Both the position numbers and the translations under genes were made by a program. Below the pieces are notes generated by a model. That model was not told the DNA's origin and did not search any database. It saw only the letters and a program-made list of their open reading frames with translations. From Glycocaulis sp050485565 (GTDB taxonomy: Bacteria > Pseudomonadota > Alphaproteobacteria > Caulobacterales > Maricaulaceae), in NCBI RefSeq assembly GCF_050485565.1, contig NZ_JBJHBQ010000003.1:62001-126000 (forward strand): a DNA stretch of 64,000 nt. Direction: 5' to 3'. Below are positions 7,944 to 16,446 of this stretch, piece after piece. Each line of letters begins with the position of its first letter. Positions within the stretch are counted from its first letter, which is position 1.

Positions 7944-9353
7944 CTACTTCTCCCGCGAGGTGCAGGCAAAGCCGTCCGGGCCTGTGTCGTCATCGGCGCA
8001 TTCGCGTACGGGCGGCAGGCTGGCCAGATCGTCAGCAATCCATACCGCGCCGTCTTCCCTGCGCGTCAGTGTGAAGGCGTCGTAGAGCGTGCCTTGAGCG
8101 GTGTAGGCGGTGAAGGCCAGCTCATCGCGCGAGAAGTCGATCAAATGATAGAGCTGGGTGCCTTCGCCCCAACGGTCAGCCTCGTTGGCGACACGGTCAT
8201 TGAGCGCGTACATCTTGCCGCCCACCACCGTCACAATGCTGACCGGTCCGCTCTGCGGGGCAGGCTCGGTGCCCGGACGGCGCGGATTATCGGTATTGCT
8301 CCAGCGGCCATAGCAGTGATCGTGACCCTGCAGGACGAGATGGATGCCCACCTCTTCGAACATGGGGAGCCAGGTCTCATGGATCATGTCGGTGTTTTCC
8401 GGCCGCGCGCAGGTGATGAGCGGCTGGTGCATCACCACCACGTTCCAGTTGGCCTCGCTGGCGCTGGCAACTTCACGGATCCAGTCTGTGGTGGCTTCCA
8501 TCTGGCCAAGGCTCAGGACGGCGGTGACATCCGGCACGATGAAGCGCACGCCCTGATAGTCGGAATAGAAGGAGGTGGCCTGCGCGCTCGGCACGCCGTT
8601 TTCCGGCAGCACGAACTGGAGCGGCCAGTGCGGCCCGAGGACGCGCACGGAGCTGCCGTCTGGCATCTGACCGGGAATGTATTCGTGATTACCGGCGGCG
8701 GGGATGTGAGGGATCGATGCGTATTGCATCGTGCCGGTATCCCACCACTGGCCCCACTCATCGTCGTGGACCATGTCAGCGCGCTGGGACACGAAATCGC
8801 CAGCCGTGGTGATGACAGCCGGGTTTGCGGCGTGCCGGATAGCCTGCGTAATCACGCGATGGCCAACTTCGCCGATATAGTTCTGCACATCGCCCAGATA
8901 GACGAGCTGGAAGGGCTCATCGCTGTCTGCAGCGGTGCGAAAATCGATCCATCCGGTCCAGCCATAGGCGCCTTCGACGCGATAGCTGTAGGCGGTGCCG
9001 GGTTCCAGACCGTCGAGCGCGAAGCGATGATGGTGGGCGATGCCGTTCTCGGTTTCCAGCGCGTGCGTCTCAGCCTCGAATATCTGACGCTGCGGGTTCT
9101 GTGCGGGGCCGGGGACGGCGCGCACCAGCTCAAGACGGCCCACGCTCTGGCGTGTATCGGTACGATAGGTGATGCCGACAGAGCGGGCCGGATCGGCGCC
9201 CACGGTCAGAATAATGCGGTCGGGAACGCCCGCCGGAGCGTAAGGAGCTCCCGGTGCATGGGGAGCTGGCGGGTTGGGAAGCGCGCGCGGTTCGTCCGCG
9301 CTGGCTGAAATGGCAAGGCCGAGAGCCATGGCCGTGGCGGCGACAAAACGCAT
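7944..9353 (-). CDS. Secreted purple acid phosphatase-like metallophosphoesterase
   Basis: A 469-residue protein with a signal peptide (cleavage near SASA-DEP), a fibronectin-III-like domain (about 42-140) and a calcineurin-type phosphoesterase domain. Metal-ligand motifs appear in order: LGDVQ (about 153), AGDFV (about 184), GNHEY (about 221), MHQPL (about 308) and GHDHCYG (about 339). This is the domain order of purple acid phosphatases, which hydrolyse phosphomonoesters or diesters with a dinuclear metal centre. It is probably periplasmic or released and may scavenge phosphate; substrate is not predictable. It converges with the tRNA-Asp gene and is not obviously in an operon. Confidence 0.88.
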   Translation of the reverse strand: MRFVAATAMALGLAISASADEPRALPNPPAPHAPGAPYAPAGVPDRIILTVGADPARSVGITYRTDTRQSVGRLELVRAVPGPAQNPQRQIFEAETHALETENGIAHHHRFALDGLEPGTAYSYRVEGAYGWTGWIDFRTAADSDEPFQLVYLGDVQNYIGEVGHRVITQAIRHAANPAVITTAGDFVSQRADMVHDDEWGQWWDTGTMQYASIPHIPAAGNHEYIPGQMPDGSSVRVLGPHWPLQFVLPENGVPSAQATSFYSDYQGVRFIVPDVTAVLSLGQMEATTDWIREVASASEANWNVVVMHQPLITCARPENTDMIHETWLPMFEEVGIHLVLQGHDHCYGRWSNTDNPRRPGTEPAPQSGPVSIVTVVGGKMYALNDRVANEADRWGEGTQLYHLIDFSRDELAFTAYTAQGTLYDAFTLTRREDGAVWIADDLASLPPVRECADDDTGPDGFACTSREK

Positions 9354-9430
9354 CTGGGCGCTCCTTTCTTGTCACTGGAGTGCAAGAAGGGGTAGCAGCC
9401 GGTCTTGATGGTTTTGTGAAACCGGCTGGT

Positions 9431-10669
9431 TTACTCGTAACGCAGGGCGTCGATAGGGTTGAGCTGGCTGGCGCGGTGGGCCGGGTAGAAGCCGAACAAT
9501 ATGCCCACTCCAGCCGCTGCGCCGATGGCAACCAGCGCTATTGTCGGTTCGATGGACACAGGAAATTGTCCAAGCGATTCGACCACCAGTGCGCCAATCG
9601 CCCCGCACGCCATACCCACGAGCCCGCCCGCAACGCACAATACCACCGCTTCGATCAGGAACTGGTTGCGGATATCAGCCTGTTTGGCGCCGATGGCCAG
9701 GCGCAGCCCGATCTCGCGCGTGCGCTCGGTGACCGAGACCAGCATGATATTCATGATGCCGATACCGCCAACCACGAGCGATATGACGGCTGTGGCGGCC
9801 AGAAGCAGGCCGAGCTGGCTTTCGGTTTCATTGCGCGCGCGCAGGAACTCGGCGAAATTGACGACGGCAAAATCATCCGCGCCGCCTATGCGGATATTGC
9901 GGCGCACGCGCATCAGATCGGCAATCTCCTCGGCGGCAGCATCCATATTGCGCGCGCGGTCGATACCCAGCCATGCCGATTGGACGGGGTTGCGCACGCC
10001 CGCGCTGGAGAGGCCGCCCAGCCTGTCGCGCATGGTGGTCGTAGGCACGAAGATCACATCGTCCTGATCCTGTCCCCAGCCGGACTGGCCGCGCTCGGCC
10101 AGCACGCCCACGACTTCAAGGGGAACGCCGCTGATCCGGATGGTTGCGCCGGTGGCGCCGCCAGCCGGGAACAGCTCGCTGGCAACCGTCCGGCCAATGA
10201 CGGCAACGCGCGCCGCGCCCTCCAGTTCGGACACGTTGAAGGGCCGCCCTTCAACCACGCCCCAGTCACGTACGATGAAATAGTCCGGGTGGGTGCCGGC
10301 CACTTCGGTGGACCAGTTCACGCCATCAACCACGGCCGTCAGTCCGCGCTGCTGGATGATGCCGGCTGCGGCAATGACATAAGGCACGCTCTCGCGTATC
10401 GCCTCCACGTCCTCATCGCTGAGCGGGGTGGCTGAGCCGGACCCGCCCCGGACACCGCCCCGGAAGGACGAGCCGGGCCGCACCTGTAGCGAGTTGGCCC
10501 CAAGCGCGCTGATCTGCGCGTCCACGGCGGCCTTTGCCCCTTGGGAGATCGAGATCATCACGATCACCGAGCCGACGCCGATAATCACGCCCAGCATGGC
10601 TAGGAAGCTGCGCAGCGCATTCACCCTCAGTGCGGTCAGCGCGACAGCAATAGCGGCGGTGAGATTCAT
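9431..10669 (-). CDS. MacB-like ABC transporter permease (FtsX family)
   Basis: A 412-residue inner-membrane protein with the MacB/LolC/FtsX layout. There is one helix at about 15-45 (LAMLGVIIGVGSVIVMISIS), a large periplasmic domain (about 50-285), and three C-terminal helices ending in the typical SQLNPIDALRYE. It forms the membrane part of a tripartite macrolide/peptide efflux pump. Here the ATPase and permease, which are fused in E. coli MacB, are separate genes. Its start overlaps the stop of the ATPase gene by four bases (ATGA), so the two are translationally coupled. No TolC-like gene is nearby. Confidence 0.88.
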   Translation of the reverse strand: MNLTAAIAVALTALRVNALRSFLAMLGVIIGVGSVIVMISISQGAKAAVDAQISALGANSLQVRPGSSFRGGVRGGSGSATPLSDEDVEAIRESVPYVIAAAGIIQQRGLTAVVDGVNWSTEVAGTHPDYFIVRDWGVVEGRPFNVSELEGAARVAVIGRTVASELFPAGGATGATIRISGVPLEVVGVLAERGQSGWGQDQDDVIFVPTTTMRDRLGGLSSAGVRNPVQSAWLGIDRARNMDAAAEEIADLMRVRRNIRIGGADDFAVVNFAEFLRARNETESQLGLLLAATAVISLVVGGIGIMNIMLVSVTERTREIGLRLAIGAKQADIRNQFLIEAVVLCVAGGLVGMACGAIGALVVESLGQFPVSIEPTIALVAIGAAAGVGILFGFYPAHRASQLNPIDALRYE

Positions 10670-11355
10670 TGTGTGTCCTCCACGATTTTGCCGTCCCGGA
10701 ACACGATCCGGCGGCGCGCGCGCGCGCCCACATCGGCCTCATGCGTGACGAGTATCAGGGTGATGCCGGATGCGTTCAGCTGGTCAAATATGTCCATGAC
10801 ATCCTCTGAGGTTCTGGAATCGAGCGCGCCGGTCGGCTCATCGGCAAGCAGGATGCGCGGCTCGTTGGAGAGGGCGCGGGCAATCGCCACGCGCTGCTGC
10901 TGACCACCGGAAAGCTGGGAGGGGTGGTGATCCATGCGGTCGCCAAGCCCCACCATCTCCAGACAGGCCGCCGCGCGTTCACGCCGCTCTGCGGCCGGCA
11001 TGCCGCGATAGAGCAGGGGCAGGGCGACATTATCCAGCGCCGTCGTGCGAGGCAGCAGGTTGAATTGCTGGAAGACGAAGCCGACCATCTCGTTGCGGAA
11101 TTTCGCCAGCTCGTCGGGAGAGCGGTTCAGCAGGGACTGGCCGGCAATGGTCAGCTCCCCGCTGGTGGGCGTGTCCAGCGCGCCGAGCATGTTCATGAAG
11201 GTGGACTTGCCCGAACCGGACGCGCCCATCACGGCCACATAGCCACCATCGGCAATGTCGCAATCGACACCGCGCAAGGCGTGCACATCGCCGCCGCCCA
11301 GCCTGTAGACACGCGATAGCTGCCGCGCCCGGATAAGAACTGGCGCATCAGCCAT
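10666..11355 (-). CDS. MacB-like ABC transporter ATP-binding protein
   Basis: A 229-residue ABC ATPase with Walker A GASGSGKST (about 44-52), Q-loop VFQQFNLLPRT, signature LSGGQQQRVAIARAL (about 143) and Walker B ILLADEPTGALDS (about 164). It belongs to the LolD/MacB ATPase group and should power the permease encoded immediately downstream. Its start codon shares one base with the stop of the upstream adaptor gene (TGATG), and its end overlaps the permease start, so all three genes form one tightly coupled operon. Confidence 0.92.
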   Translation of the reverse strand: MADAPVLIRARQLSRVYRLGGGDVHALRGVDCDIADGGYVAVMGASGSGKSTFMNMLGALDTPTSGELTIAGQSLLNRSPDELAKFRNEMVGFVFQQFNLLPRTTALDNVALPLLYRGMPAAERRERAAACLEMVGLGDRMDHHPSQLSGGQQQRVAIARALSNEPRILLADEPTGALDSRTSEDVMDIFDQLNASGITLILVTHEADVGARARRRIVFRDGKIVEDTQ

Positions 11356-12842
11356 CAGCGCACCTCACGCACGCGCACGACCACGCTGTCACCTTCGCTG
11401 ATGCTCTCGCCCAGAATTTGCGTGTACTGGCCGTCAGACAGGCCCACCCGCACCGCGCGTGCTTCCAGACGTCCGTCGCTGCGGCGTATCCAGATCGTTC
11501 CGCGCTGGACCTCCTCGCGTGCGCCCCTGCCTGCGCCGCCGCGCCGTCCGCCGTCTGCCATCATCGCGTTCAGCCGCGCCATTTCCTCAGCCGTCAGCAC
11601 GTCGCTGAGCGCGCGTTGCACCGTAGCCTGCATGTTGCTGCCGCCCCGGCCGCCTCCCATGCCGCGCGGACCGCCACGCTGCGTGTTGGCCATGGCTGAT
11701 TGCAGGGCCTGCTCGGCCTGCGCGCGCCGGTCATCAGGCAGCTCCAGCGGATCGAGCAGGCGGGCCGCCATGGGGTTGCCGCGCCCGGCTTGCGCCGGGG
11801 TGCTGCCAGCAGAGCTTGGCGCCACTAGGCTCTCTGCCGCGCCGCGCGGCTGGAAGCGCAGGGCCGTTGCCGGAACCGTCAGCGCGCCGGCCACATCCCC
11901 GGTGATGATATTGACGTTGGCCGTCATGCCCGGCAGCAGGCGTTGGCCGGGATTGTCCGCCTCGATCACGACCGTATAGGTGACGACATTCTGCTCGGTG
12001 ATGGCCGCCAGGCGCACCTGGCGGACTTCACCGGAAAACTCGCGCTCGCGATAGGCATCGACCTCGAACGTAACCGGCTGACCGACCGCAATCTGGCCGA
12101 TATCGGACTCGTCCACCCGCGCCTCGATCTGGATACGCGACAGGTCACGCGCGATGATGAACAGAACCGGCGCATTGAGGCTCGCTGCAACGGTCTGGCC
12201 GACATCGACCTGCCGGTCGATCACCACGCCATCAATGGGAGAGCGGATAGTGGCGCGATCCAGATCCACCTGCGCGCTCTCAAGGCTCGCCTGACGCTGG
12301 TCCAGCGTCGCGCGGGCATTCCTGAGATTGGCTTCGGCGACCTGAACGTTGGCCACCGCAGAATCGCGCGCGGTCTCGGCAACATCGAACTGGACCTGTG
12401 AATAGGTACCGCGCTCAACGAGCTCGCGCGCACGCCCGAACGCCCGCTCGGCCTCGCGTGCCTCGGAGCGCGAGCGGGTAAGGTTGGCCTGACTGACAGA
12501 GACCTGGGACTGCGCGACCTCAAGGCTCGCCTGCGCCTCACGCACGCGGGTCTCGAAGGTCTGCGGGTCCAGCCGCGCGATGATCTGCCCGGCCTCCACC
12601 TCGTCGTTGAAATCCGCCATCAGCTCGAGGATCTGGCCAGAAAGCTGGGAGCCGACCTCCACCGTGATGAGCGGCGCGATCGAACCGGTGGACGCGACCT
12701 GTCTGGACAGGTCCCGGGCCTCTACCCGCGCTGTTTCTACCTGCAGCCTGCCTTCGGCGGGCGGCGCAAACATCTGCCATGCCCAGTACGCAGCCAGTGC
12801 GGCGACAAGGACTGCAAGACCGGGGAGGAGGAATTTTTTCAT
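11355..12842 (-). CDS. MacA-like periplasmic adaptor (HlyD/RND family) with Gly/Arg-rich insert
   Basis: A 495-residue membrane-fusion protein with an N-terminal anchor (about 5-25), a split lipoyl/barrel-sandwich domain (about 55-95 and 195-225), a long alpha-hairpin (about 95-190) and beta-barrel domains. It links an inner-membrane ABC transporter to an outer-membrane channel. An unusual low-complexity segment at about 331-447 interrupts the C-terminal part. It includes GPRGMGGGRGG, then a short helical piece LTAEEMARLNAMMADGG, and a second Gly/Arg stretch before the final domain resumes at GTIWIRRSDG. It is first in the operon with the MacB-like ATPase and permease and diverges from nuoA. 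Confidence 0.88.
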   Translation of the reverse strand: MKKFLLPGLAVLVAALAAYWAWQMFAPPAEGRLQVETARVEARDLSRQVASTGSIAPLITVEVGSQLSGQILELMADFNDEVEAGQIIARLDPQTFETRVREAQASLEVAQSQVSVSQANLTRSRSEAREAERAFGRARELVERGTYSQVQFDVAETARDSAVANVQVAEANLRNARATLDQRQASLESAQVDLDRATIRSPIDGVVIDRQVDVGQTVAASLNAPVLFIIARDLSRIQIEARVDESDIGQIAVGQPVTFEVDAYREREFSGEVRQVRLAAITEQNVVTYTVVIEADNPGQRLLPGMTANVNIITGDVAGALTVPATALRFQPRGAAESLVAPSSAGSTPAQAGRGNPMAARLLDPLELPDDRRAQAEQALQSAMANTQRGGPRGMGGGRGGSNMQATVQRALSDVLTAEEMARLNAMMADGGRRGGAGRGAREEVQRGTIWIRRSDGRLEARAVRVGLSDGQYTQILGESISEGDSVVVRVREVR

Positions 12843-13177
12843 ATCTGCTCTGTCCGCGAGAATAGGATGTAAGATGGCTTCCGCCGGAAGGCGCCATGTG
12901 AGGTCTAACGTGATGACGGCCTATTTTCCGTCGCTTAGATGAACTGGTGCTGAGTTTTGTCCAGCTAGATGAGAATGGCTCGCAAATACAGGTGCTTGCA
13001 GCGGCAATATGCACTTCAATTGGTGTTGCATATGGCTTGCGGGCGGCGGCGGTGCGCACTAGCTTCCGCCCGAATTGACAGGAGGGTGCTCCTTCTGTCA
13101 GGGGCTTTTGCAACGGCTGGACGCAGGCAAGCTGCGCTTCGGCCATCCGGGGCTGAACAGCTACGCCAGGGCGGACC
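12843..13177. promoter_or_regulatory. Divergent macA-like / nuoA intergenic region with a dyad
   Basis: These 335 bases must contain the promoter of the efflux operon (minus) and that of the complex I operon (plus). The clearest structure is the inverted repeat ATATGCA (13007-13013) / TGCATAT (13027-13033), centred near CAATTG, in an otherwise GC-rich stretch. This looks like a binding site for a dimeric regulator. I could not place -35/-10 boxes with confidence. No small gene with a convincing ribosome-binding site is seen. Confidence 0.5.
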
Positions 13178-13543
13178 ATGGACGCGGTACTTCTGGAATA
13201 CCTTCCCGTTCTGATCTTCTTTGCCATCGCATTGGCAATGGGGATCGGCTTCATCGTGGCGGCTGCCGTGCTGGCGCCGTCTGATCCGGACCCGGAGAAG
13301 GTCTCGACCTATGAGTGCGGGTTCAACGCATTCGAGGACGCGCGCATGAAGTTTGACGTGCGCTTCTACCTGGTGGCGATCCTGTTCATCATCTTCGATC
13401 TGGAAGTGGCGTTCCTGTTCCCGTGGATATTCCCGATCTTCGACGGGAACATCTTCGCTTTCTGGTCGATGATGGTGTTTCTCGGCGTTCTCACCGTCGG
13501 GTTCCTCTATGAGTGGCGCAAAGGCGCCCTGGACTGGGAGTAG
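13178..13543 (+). CDS. nuoA: NADH-quinone oxidoreductase subunit A
   Basis: A 121-residue membrane subunit of complex I with three predicted helices (about 8-32, 65-85, 92-112). It has the conserved STYECGFNAFEDARMKFDVRF loop region and FLFPWIF after helix two. NuoA sits at the junction between the hydrophilic arm and membrane arm, near the quinone site. It is the first gene of the nuo operon; nuoB starts six bases after its stop. Confidence 0.97.
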   Translation: MDAVLLEYLPVLIFFAIALAMGIGFIVAAAVLAPSDPDPEKVSTYECGFNAFEDARMKFDVRFYLVAILFIIFDLEVAFLFPWIFPIFDGNIFAFWSMMVFLGVLTVGFLYEWRKGALDWE

Positions 13544-13549
13544 GCGATC

Positions 13550-14113
13550 ATGGCGAACCCCACAGTTCCGGCAATGTCTGCGGCGCGCACCGGCGTTCCC
13601 GCTTACGATCCGAAAAAGCACGACCCGTTCTTTGACGGCCTGTCCGACCAGCTGGCCGACAAGGGCTTTCTGGTGGCGCGTGCCGACGACCTCATCACCT
13701 GGGCGCGTACTGGCTCGCTGATGTGGATGACGTTCGGTCTGGCGTGCTGCGCGGTCGAGATGATGCAGGCAGCGATGCCGCGCTACGATTTGGAGCGCTT
13801 CGGCGCCGCGCCGCGCGGTTCGCCGCGCCAGTCGGACGTGATGATTGTGGCGGGTACGCTCACCAACAAGATGGCTCCAGCGCTTCGCAAGGTCTACGAC
13901 CAGATGCCGGAGCCCCGCTACGTCATCTCCATGGGCAGCTGCGCCAATGGCGGCGGCTACTACCATTATTCCTACTCGGTGGTGCGTGGCTGTGACCGGA
14001 TCGTGCCGGTAGACATCTACGTGCCGGGCTGTCCGCCGACAGCTGAGGCGCTGGTTTACGGCATCCTCCAGCTGCAGAAGAAAATCCGCCGCGAAGGCAC
14101 GATCGAGCGCTAG
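13550..14113 (+). CDS. nuoB: NADH-quinone oxidoreductase subunit B (PSST, cluster N2)
   Basis: A 187-residue peripheral subunit carrying the terminal [4Fe-4S] cluster N2 that passes electrons to ubiquinone. The ligands are visible: adjacent Cys66-Cys67 (GLACCAVEM), Cys131 (GSCANGGG) and Cys161 (VPGCPP). The N-terminal 45 residues are longer than in minimal NuoB, as in mitochondrial-type alphaproteobacterial complexes. Confidence 0.98.
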   Translation: MANPTVPAMSAARTGVPAYDPKKHDPFFDGLSDQLADKGFLVARADDLITWARTGSLMWMTFGLACCAVEMMQAAMPRYDLERFGAAPRGSPRQSDVMIVAGTLTNKMAPALRKVYDQMPEPRYVISMGSCANGGGYYHYSYSVVRGCDRIVPVDIYVPGCPPTAEALVYGILQLQKKIRREGTIER

Positions 14114-14145
14114 TACACCACCGTCAGAGCAAGCGAGCCCCTCTC

Positions 14146-14751
14146 TTGAGCAAGCCCGATACCCTCTCAGAACTGGCCGCGCACATCTCCGATGCGCTGA
14201 ACGAGGATGTGCGCGAGCACGCCATTGCCCATGGCGAGCTGACGCTGACCATTCACCGCGACCGGGTGAAGAAGGTGCTGCGCTTCCTGCGCGATGACGC
14301 GGCCTGCAGGTTCACGACACTGATTGATATTTGCGGGGTGGACTGGCCGTCGCGGTCTGACCGGTTTGACGTGGTCTACCATCTGCTGTCCATGCACCAG
14401 AATACGCGCATCCGGGTGATGCTCGCCGTTGCCGAAGACACCAGCGTCGAGAGCGTGGTGGATATCTATCCGGCCGCCAACTGGTTCGAGCGCGAAGCGT
14501 TCGACATGTATGGCATCGTCTTTGATGGCCACCCCGATTTGCGCCGCATCCTCACCGATTACGGGTTTGAAGGTTTCCCGCTGAGGAAGGACTTCCCGCT
14601 GACGGGCTTTGTCGAGGTGCGCTATGACGCAGCGCAAAGGCGCGTAGTCTACGAGCCGGTGAACCTGATCCAGGAATACCGCGACTTCGATTTCCTCTCG
14701 CCGTGGGAAGGCGCCAAGCTCGTCATTCCCGGCGACGAGAAGGCGCAGTGA
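14146..14751 (+). CDS. nuoC: NADH-quinone oxidoreductase subunit C (30 kDa)
   Basis: A 201-residue hydrophilic-arm subunit. Typical elements are the DICGVDWPSR strand, the AANWFEREAFDMYGI core (about 107-121) and GFEGFPLRKDFPLTG (about 140-154). NuoC and NuoD are separate genes here, unlike the E. coli NuoCD fusion. The start is a TTG at 14146 without an obvious Shine-Dalgarno; no better in-frame start exists before the conserved region. Confidence 0.95.
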   Translation: MSKPDTLSELAAHISDALNEDVREHAIAHGELTLTIHRDRVKKVLRFLRDDAACRFTTLIDICGVDWPSRSDRFDVVYHLLSMHQNTRIRVMLAVAEDTSVESVVDIYPAANWFEREAFDMYGIVFDGHPDLRRILTDYGFEGFPLRKDFPLTGFVEVRYDAAQRRVVYEPVNLIQEYRDFDFLSPWEGAKLVIPGDEKAQ

Positions 14752-14815
14752 GTGGGAAAAGACATGAGCATCGCCGCCGCACGCCACTTTGAAGACCGGA
14801 CGCCAGAGCGCGCCC

Positions 14816-14850
14816 GCTATTCGCTATTGGCTACTCGCTACTCGCTCTTG
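14816..14850 (+). repeat. Five tandem heptamers (GCTATTC-type) between nuoC and nuoD
   Basis: Five consecutive 7-bp units read GCTATTC, GCTATTG, GCTACTC, GCTACTC, GCTCTTG. They lie in the 116-base nuoC-nuoD gap. A 35-codon frame (14764-14871) runs through them and overlaps the nuoD start; its product contains the repeat RYSLLATRYSLL, a typical translation of this repeat rather than evidence of a gene. Confidence 0.75.
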
Positions 14851-14867
14851 CACGGAGGTGCGCCGCT

Positions 14868-16070
14868 GTGACCGATACGCCCGCCACCGAAGACATCCGC
14901 AACTTCACCATCAATTTCGGCCCCGTTCACCCGGCCGCCCACGGTGTGCTGCGCCTGGTGCTGGAGCTGGATGGCGAGGTGGTCGAGCGCGTCGATCCGC
15001 ATATCGGCTTGTTGCATCGCGGCACCGAGAAGCTCTTGGAGCACAAGACCTATCTGCAGGGCATCGGCTATTTCGACCGTCTCGACTATGTCGCGCCGAT
15101 GAACCAGGAGCATGCTTTCTGCCTGGCGGTGGAGCGGCTTGCCGGCATCCCTGTCCCGAAGCGCGGCCAGTATGTGCGCGTGCTCTATTGCGAGATCGGC
15201 CGCATCCTCAATCATTTGCTGAACGTCACTACGCAGGCGATGGACGTTGGCGCGCTCACCCCGCCGCTCTGGGGCTTTGAAGAGCGTGAAAAGCTGATGA
15301 TCTTCTATGAGCGCGCGTCGGGTGCACGCCTGCACGCGCACTATTTCCGCCCCGGCGGCGTCCATCAGGACCTGCCGCAGGAGCTGATCGATGATATCGC
15401 CAAATGGTGCGAGGCTTTTCCCAAGGCGCTCAACGATATCGACGCGCTTCTGACCGACAATCGCATCTTCAAGCAACGCAATGCCGATATCGGCGTCGTG
15501 TCGAAGGAAGATGCGCTCGCCTGGGGCTTCTCCGGCGTGATGGTGCGCGGTTCGGGCATGGCCTGGGACTTACGCCGTTCGCAGCCCTACGAGGTCTATG
15601 ACGAACTCGATTTCAAGATCGCGATCGGCAAGAACGGCGATTGCTACGACCGCTATCTCGTCCGCATGGAGGAGATGCGCGAGTCCTGCAAGATCATGCA
15701 GCAATGCTGTGAGTGGCTTTCAAAGCCTGAAAATCAGGGCGAAGTGTTGCCGACCGACACCAAGTTCGCGCCGCCGCGCCGGGCCGAGATGAAGCGCTCC
15801 ATGGAAGCGCTTATCCACCACTTTAAGCTCTACACCGAGGGTGTGCACGTGCCTGAAGGCCATTGCTATGCCGCCGTGGAAGCGCCCAAGGGCGAGTTTG
15901 GCGTCTATCTGGTCGCTGATGGCTCCAACAAGCCCTACCGGGTGAAAATCCGCGCGCCGGGCTTTGCTCACCTTGCGGCCATGGACCACCTCAACAAGGG
16001 CCACATGCTGGCCGATGTGTCGGCCATTCTCGGCTCGCTGGACATCGTGTTCGGAGAGGTGGACCGCTAA
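14868..16070 (+). CDS. nuoD: NADH-quinone oxidoreductase subunit D (49 kDa)
   Basis: A 400-residue quinone-site subunit, related to the large subunit of [NiFe] hydrogenase. Conserved pieces include FGPVHPAAHGVLRLVLELDG (about 18-37), GLLHRGTEKLLEHKTY (about 47) and the C-terminal DIVFGEVDR. The start is GTG, preceded by ACGGAGGTG. The stop overlaps the next ATG (TAATG), so the NTF2-like gene is translationally coupled to it. Confidence 0.97.
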   Translation: MTDTPATEDIRNFTINFGPVHPAAHGVLRLVLELDGEVVERVDPHIGLLHRGTEKLLEHKTYLQGIGYFDRLDYVAPMNQEHAFCLAVERLAGIPVPKRGQYVRVLYCEIGRILNHLLNVTTQAMDVGALTPPLWGFEEREKLMIFYERASGARLHAHYFRPGGVHQDLPQELIDDIAKWCEAFPKALNDIDALLTDNRIFKQRNADIGVVSKEDALAWGFSGVMVRGSGMAWDLRRSQPYEVYDELDFKIAIGKNGDCYDRYLVRMEEMRESCKIMQQCCEWLSKPENQGEVLPTDTKFAPPRRAEMKRSMEALIHHFKLYTEGVHVPEGHCYAAVEAPKGEFGVYLVADGSNKPYRVKIRAPGFAHLAAMDHLNKGHMLADVSAILGSLDIVFGEVDR

Positions 16071-16441
16071 TGCTCGCCGCGCACGCCATAGCAGATGCCG
16101 CCAGCCCTGAGCGCCTCGCTGAGGCCCAGCTGGCGGCGTATAATGCGCGCGATCTGGATGCGTTCGCGGCCTGCTTTGCCGACGATGTGGAGGTCTATGA
16201 CTTCCCCGGCGTGCTGAGCCTGAAAGGCCGCGATGCCTTCCGCGCGCGCTATGTCGAACGGTTCAAAAGCGAAGGGCTTCACGCCATCGCCGTCCACCGC
16301 GCCGTGATCGGCTCTCGCGTGATCGACCATGAGCGCGTCTGGCTGGAAGGCGAGGGCAAGTCCGCGCCCATCGATCTTGTTGTGATTTACACCGTGCGTG
16401 ATGGGTTTATCGCGCGCGTCGACTTCATAAGGGAAGGGTAG
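16070..16441 (+). CDS. NTF2-like (SnoaL/ketosteroid isomerase fold) protein within the nuo operon
   Basis: A 123-residue protein of the NTF2-like cone fold: an N-terminal helix (AEAQLAAYNARDLDAFAACF), then DDVEVYDFPG, a GRDAFRARY helix and C-terminal strands ending VIYTVRDGFIARVDFIREG. Such proteins are isomerases, hydrolases or small-ligand binders; no specific catalytic set is evident. It is not a complex I subunit. The start overlaps the nuoD stop and nuoE follows five bases after its own stop, so it is expressed with the operon. Function unknown. Confidence 0.8.
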   Translation: MLAAHAIADAASPERLAEAQLAAYNARDLDAFAACFADDVEVYDFPGVLSLKGRDAFRARYVERFKSEGLHAIAVHRAVIGSRVIDHERVWLEGEGKSAPIDLVVIYTVRDGFIARVDFIREG

Positions 16442-16446
16442 CCGGG

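Noticed and set aside
14764..14871. 35-codon frame between nuoC and nuoD
   Set aside because: Much of it is translated tandem heptamer (RYSLLATRYSLL), it has a weak ribosome-binding site and it overlaps the nuoD start; treated as repeat, not gene.
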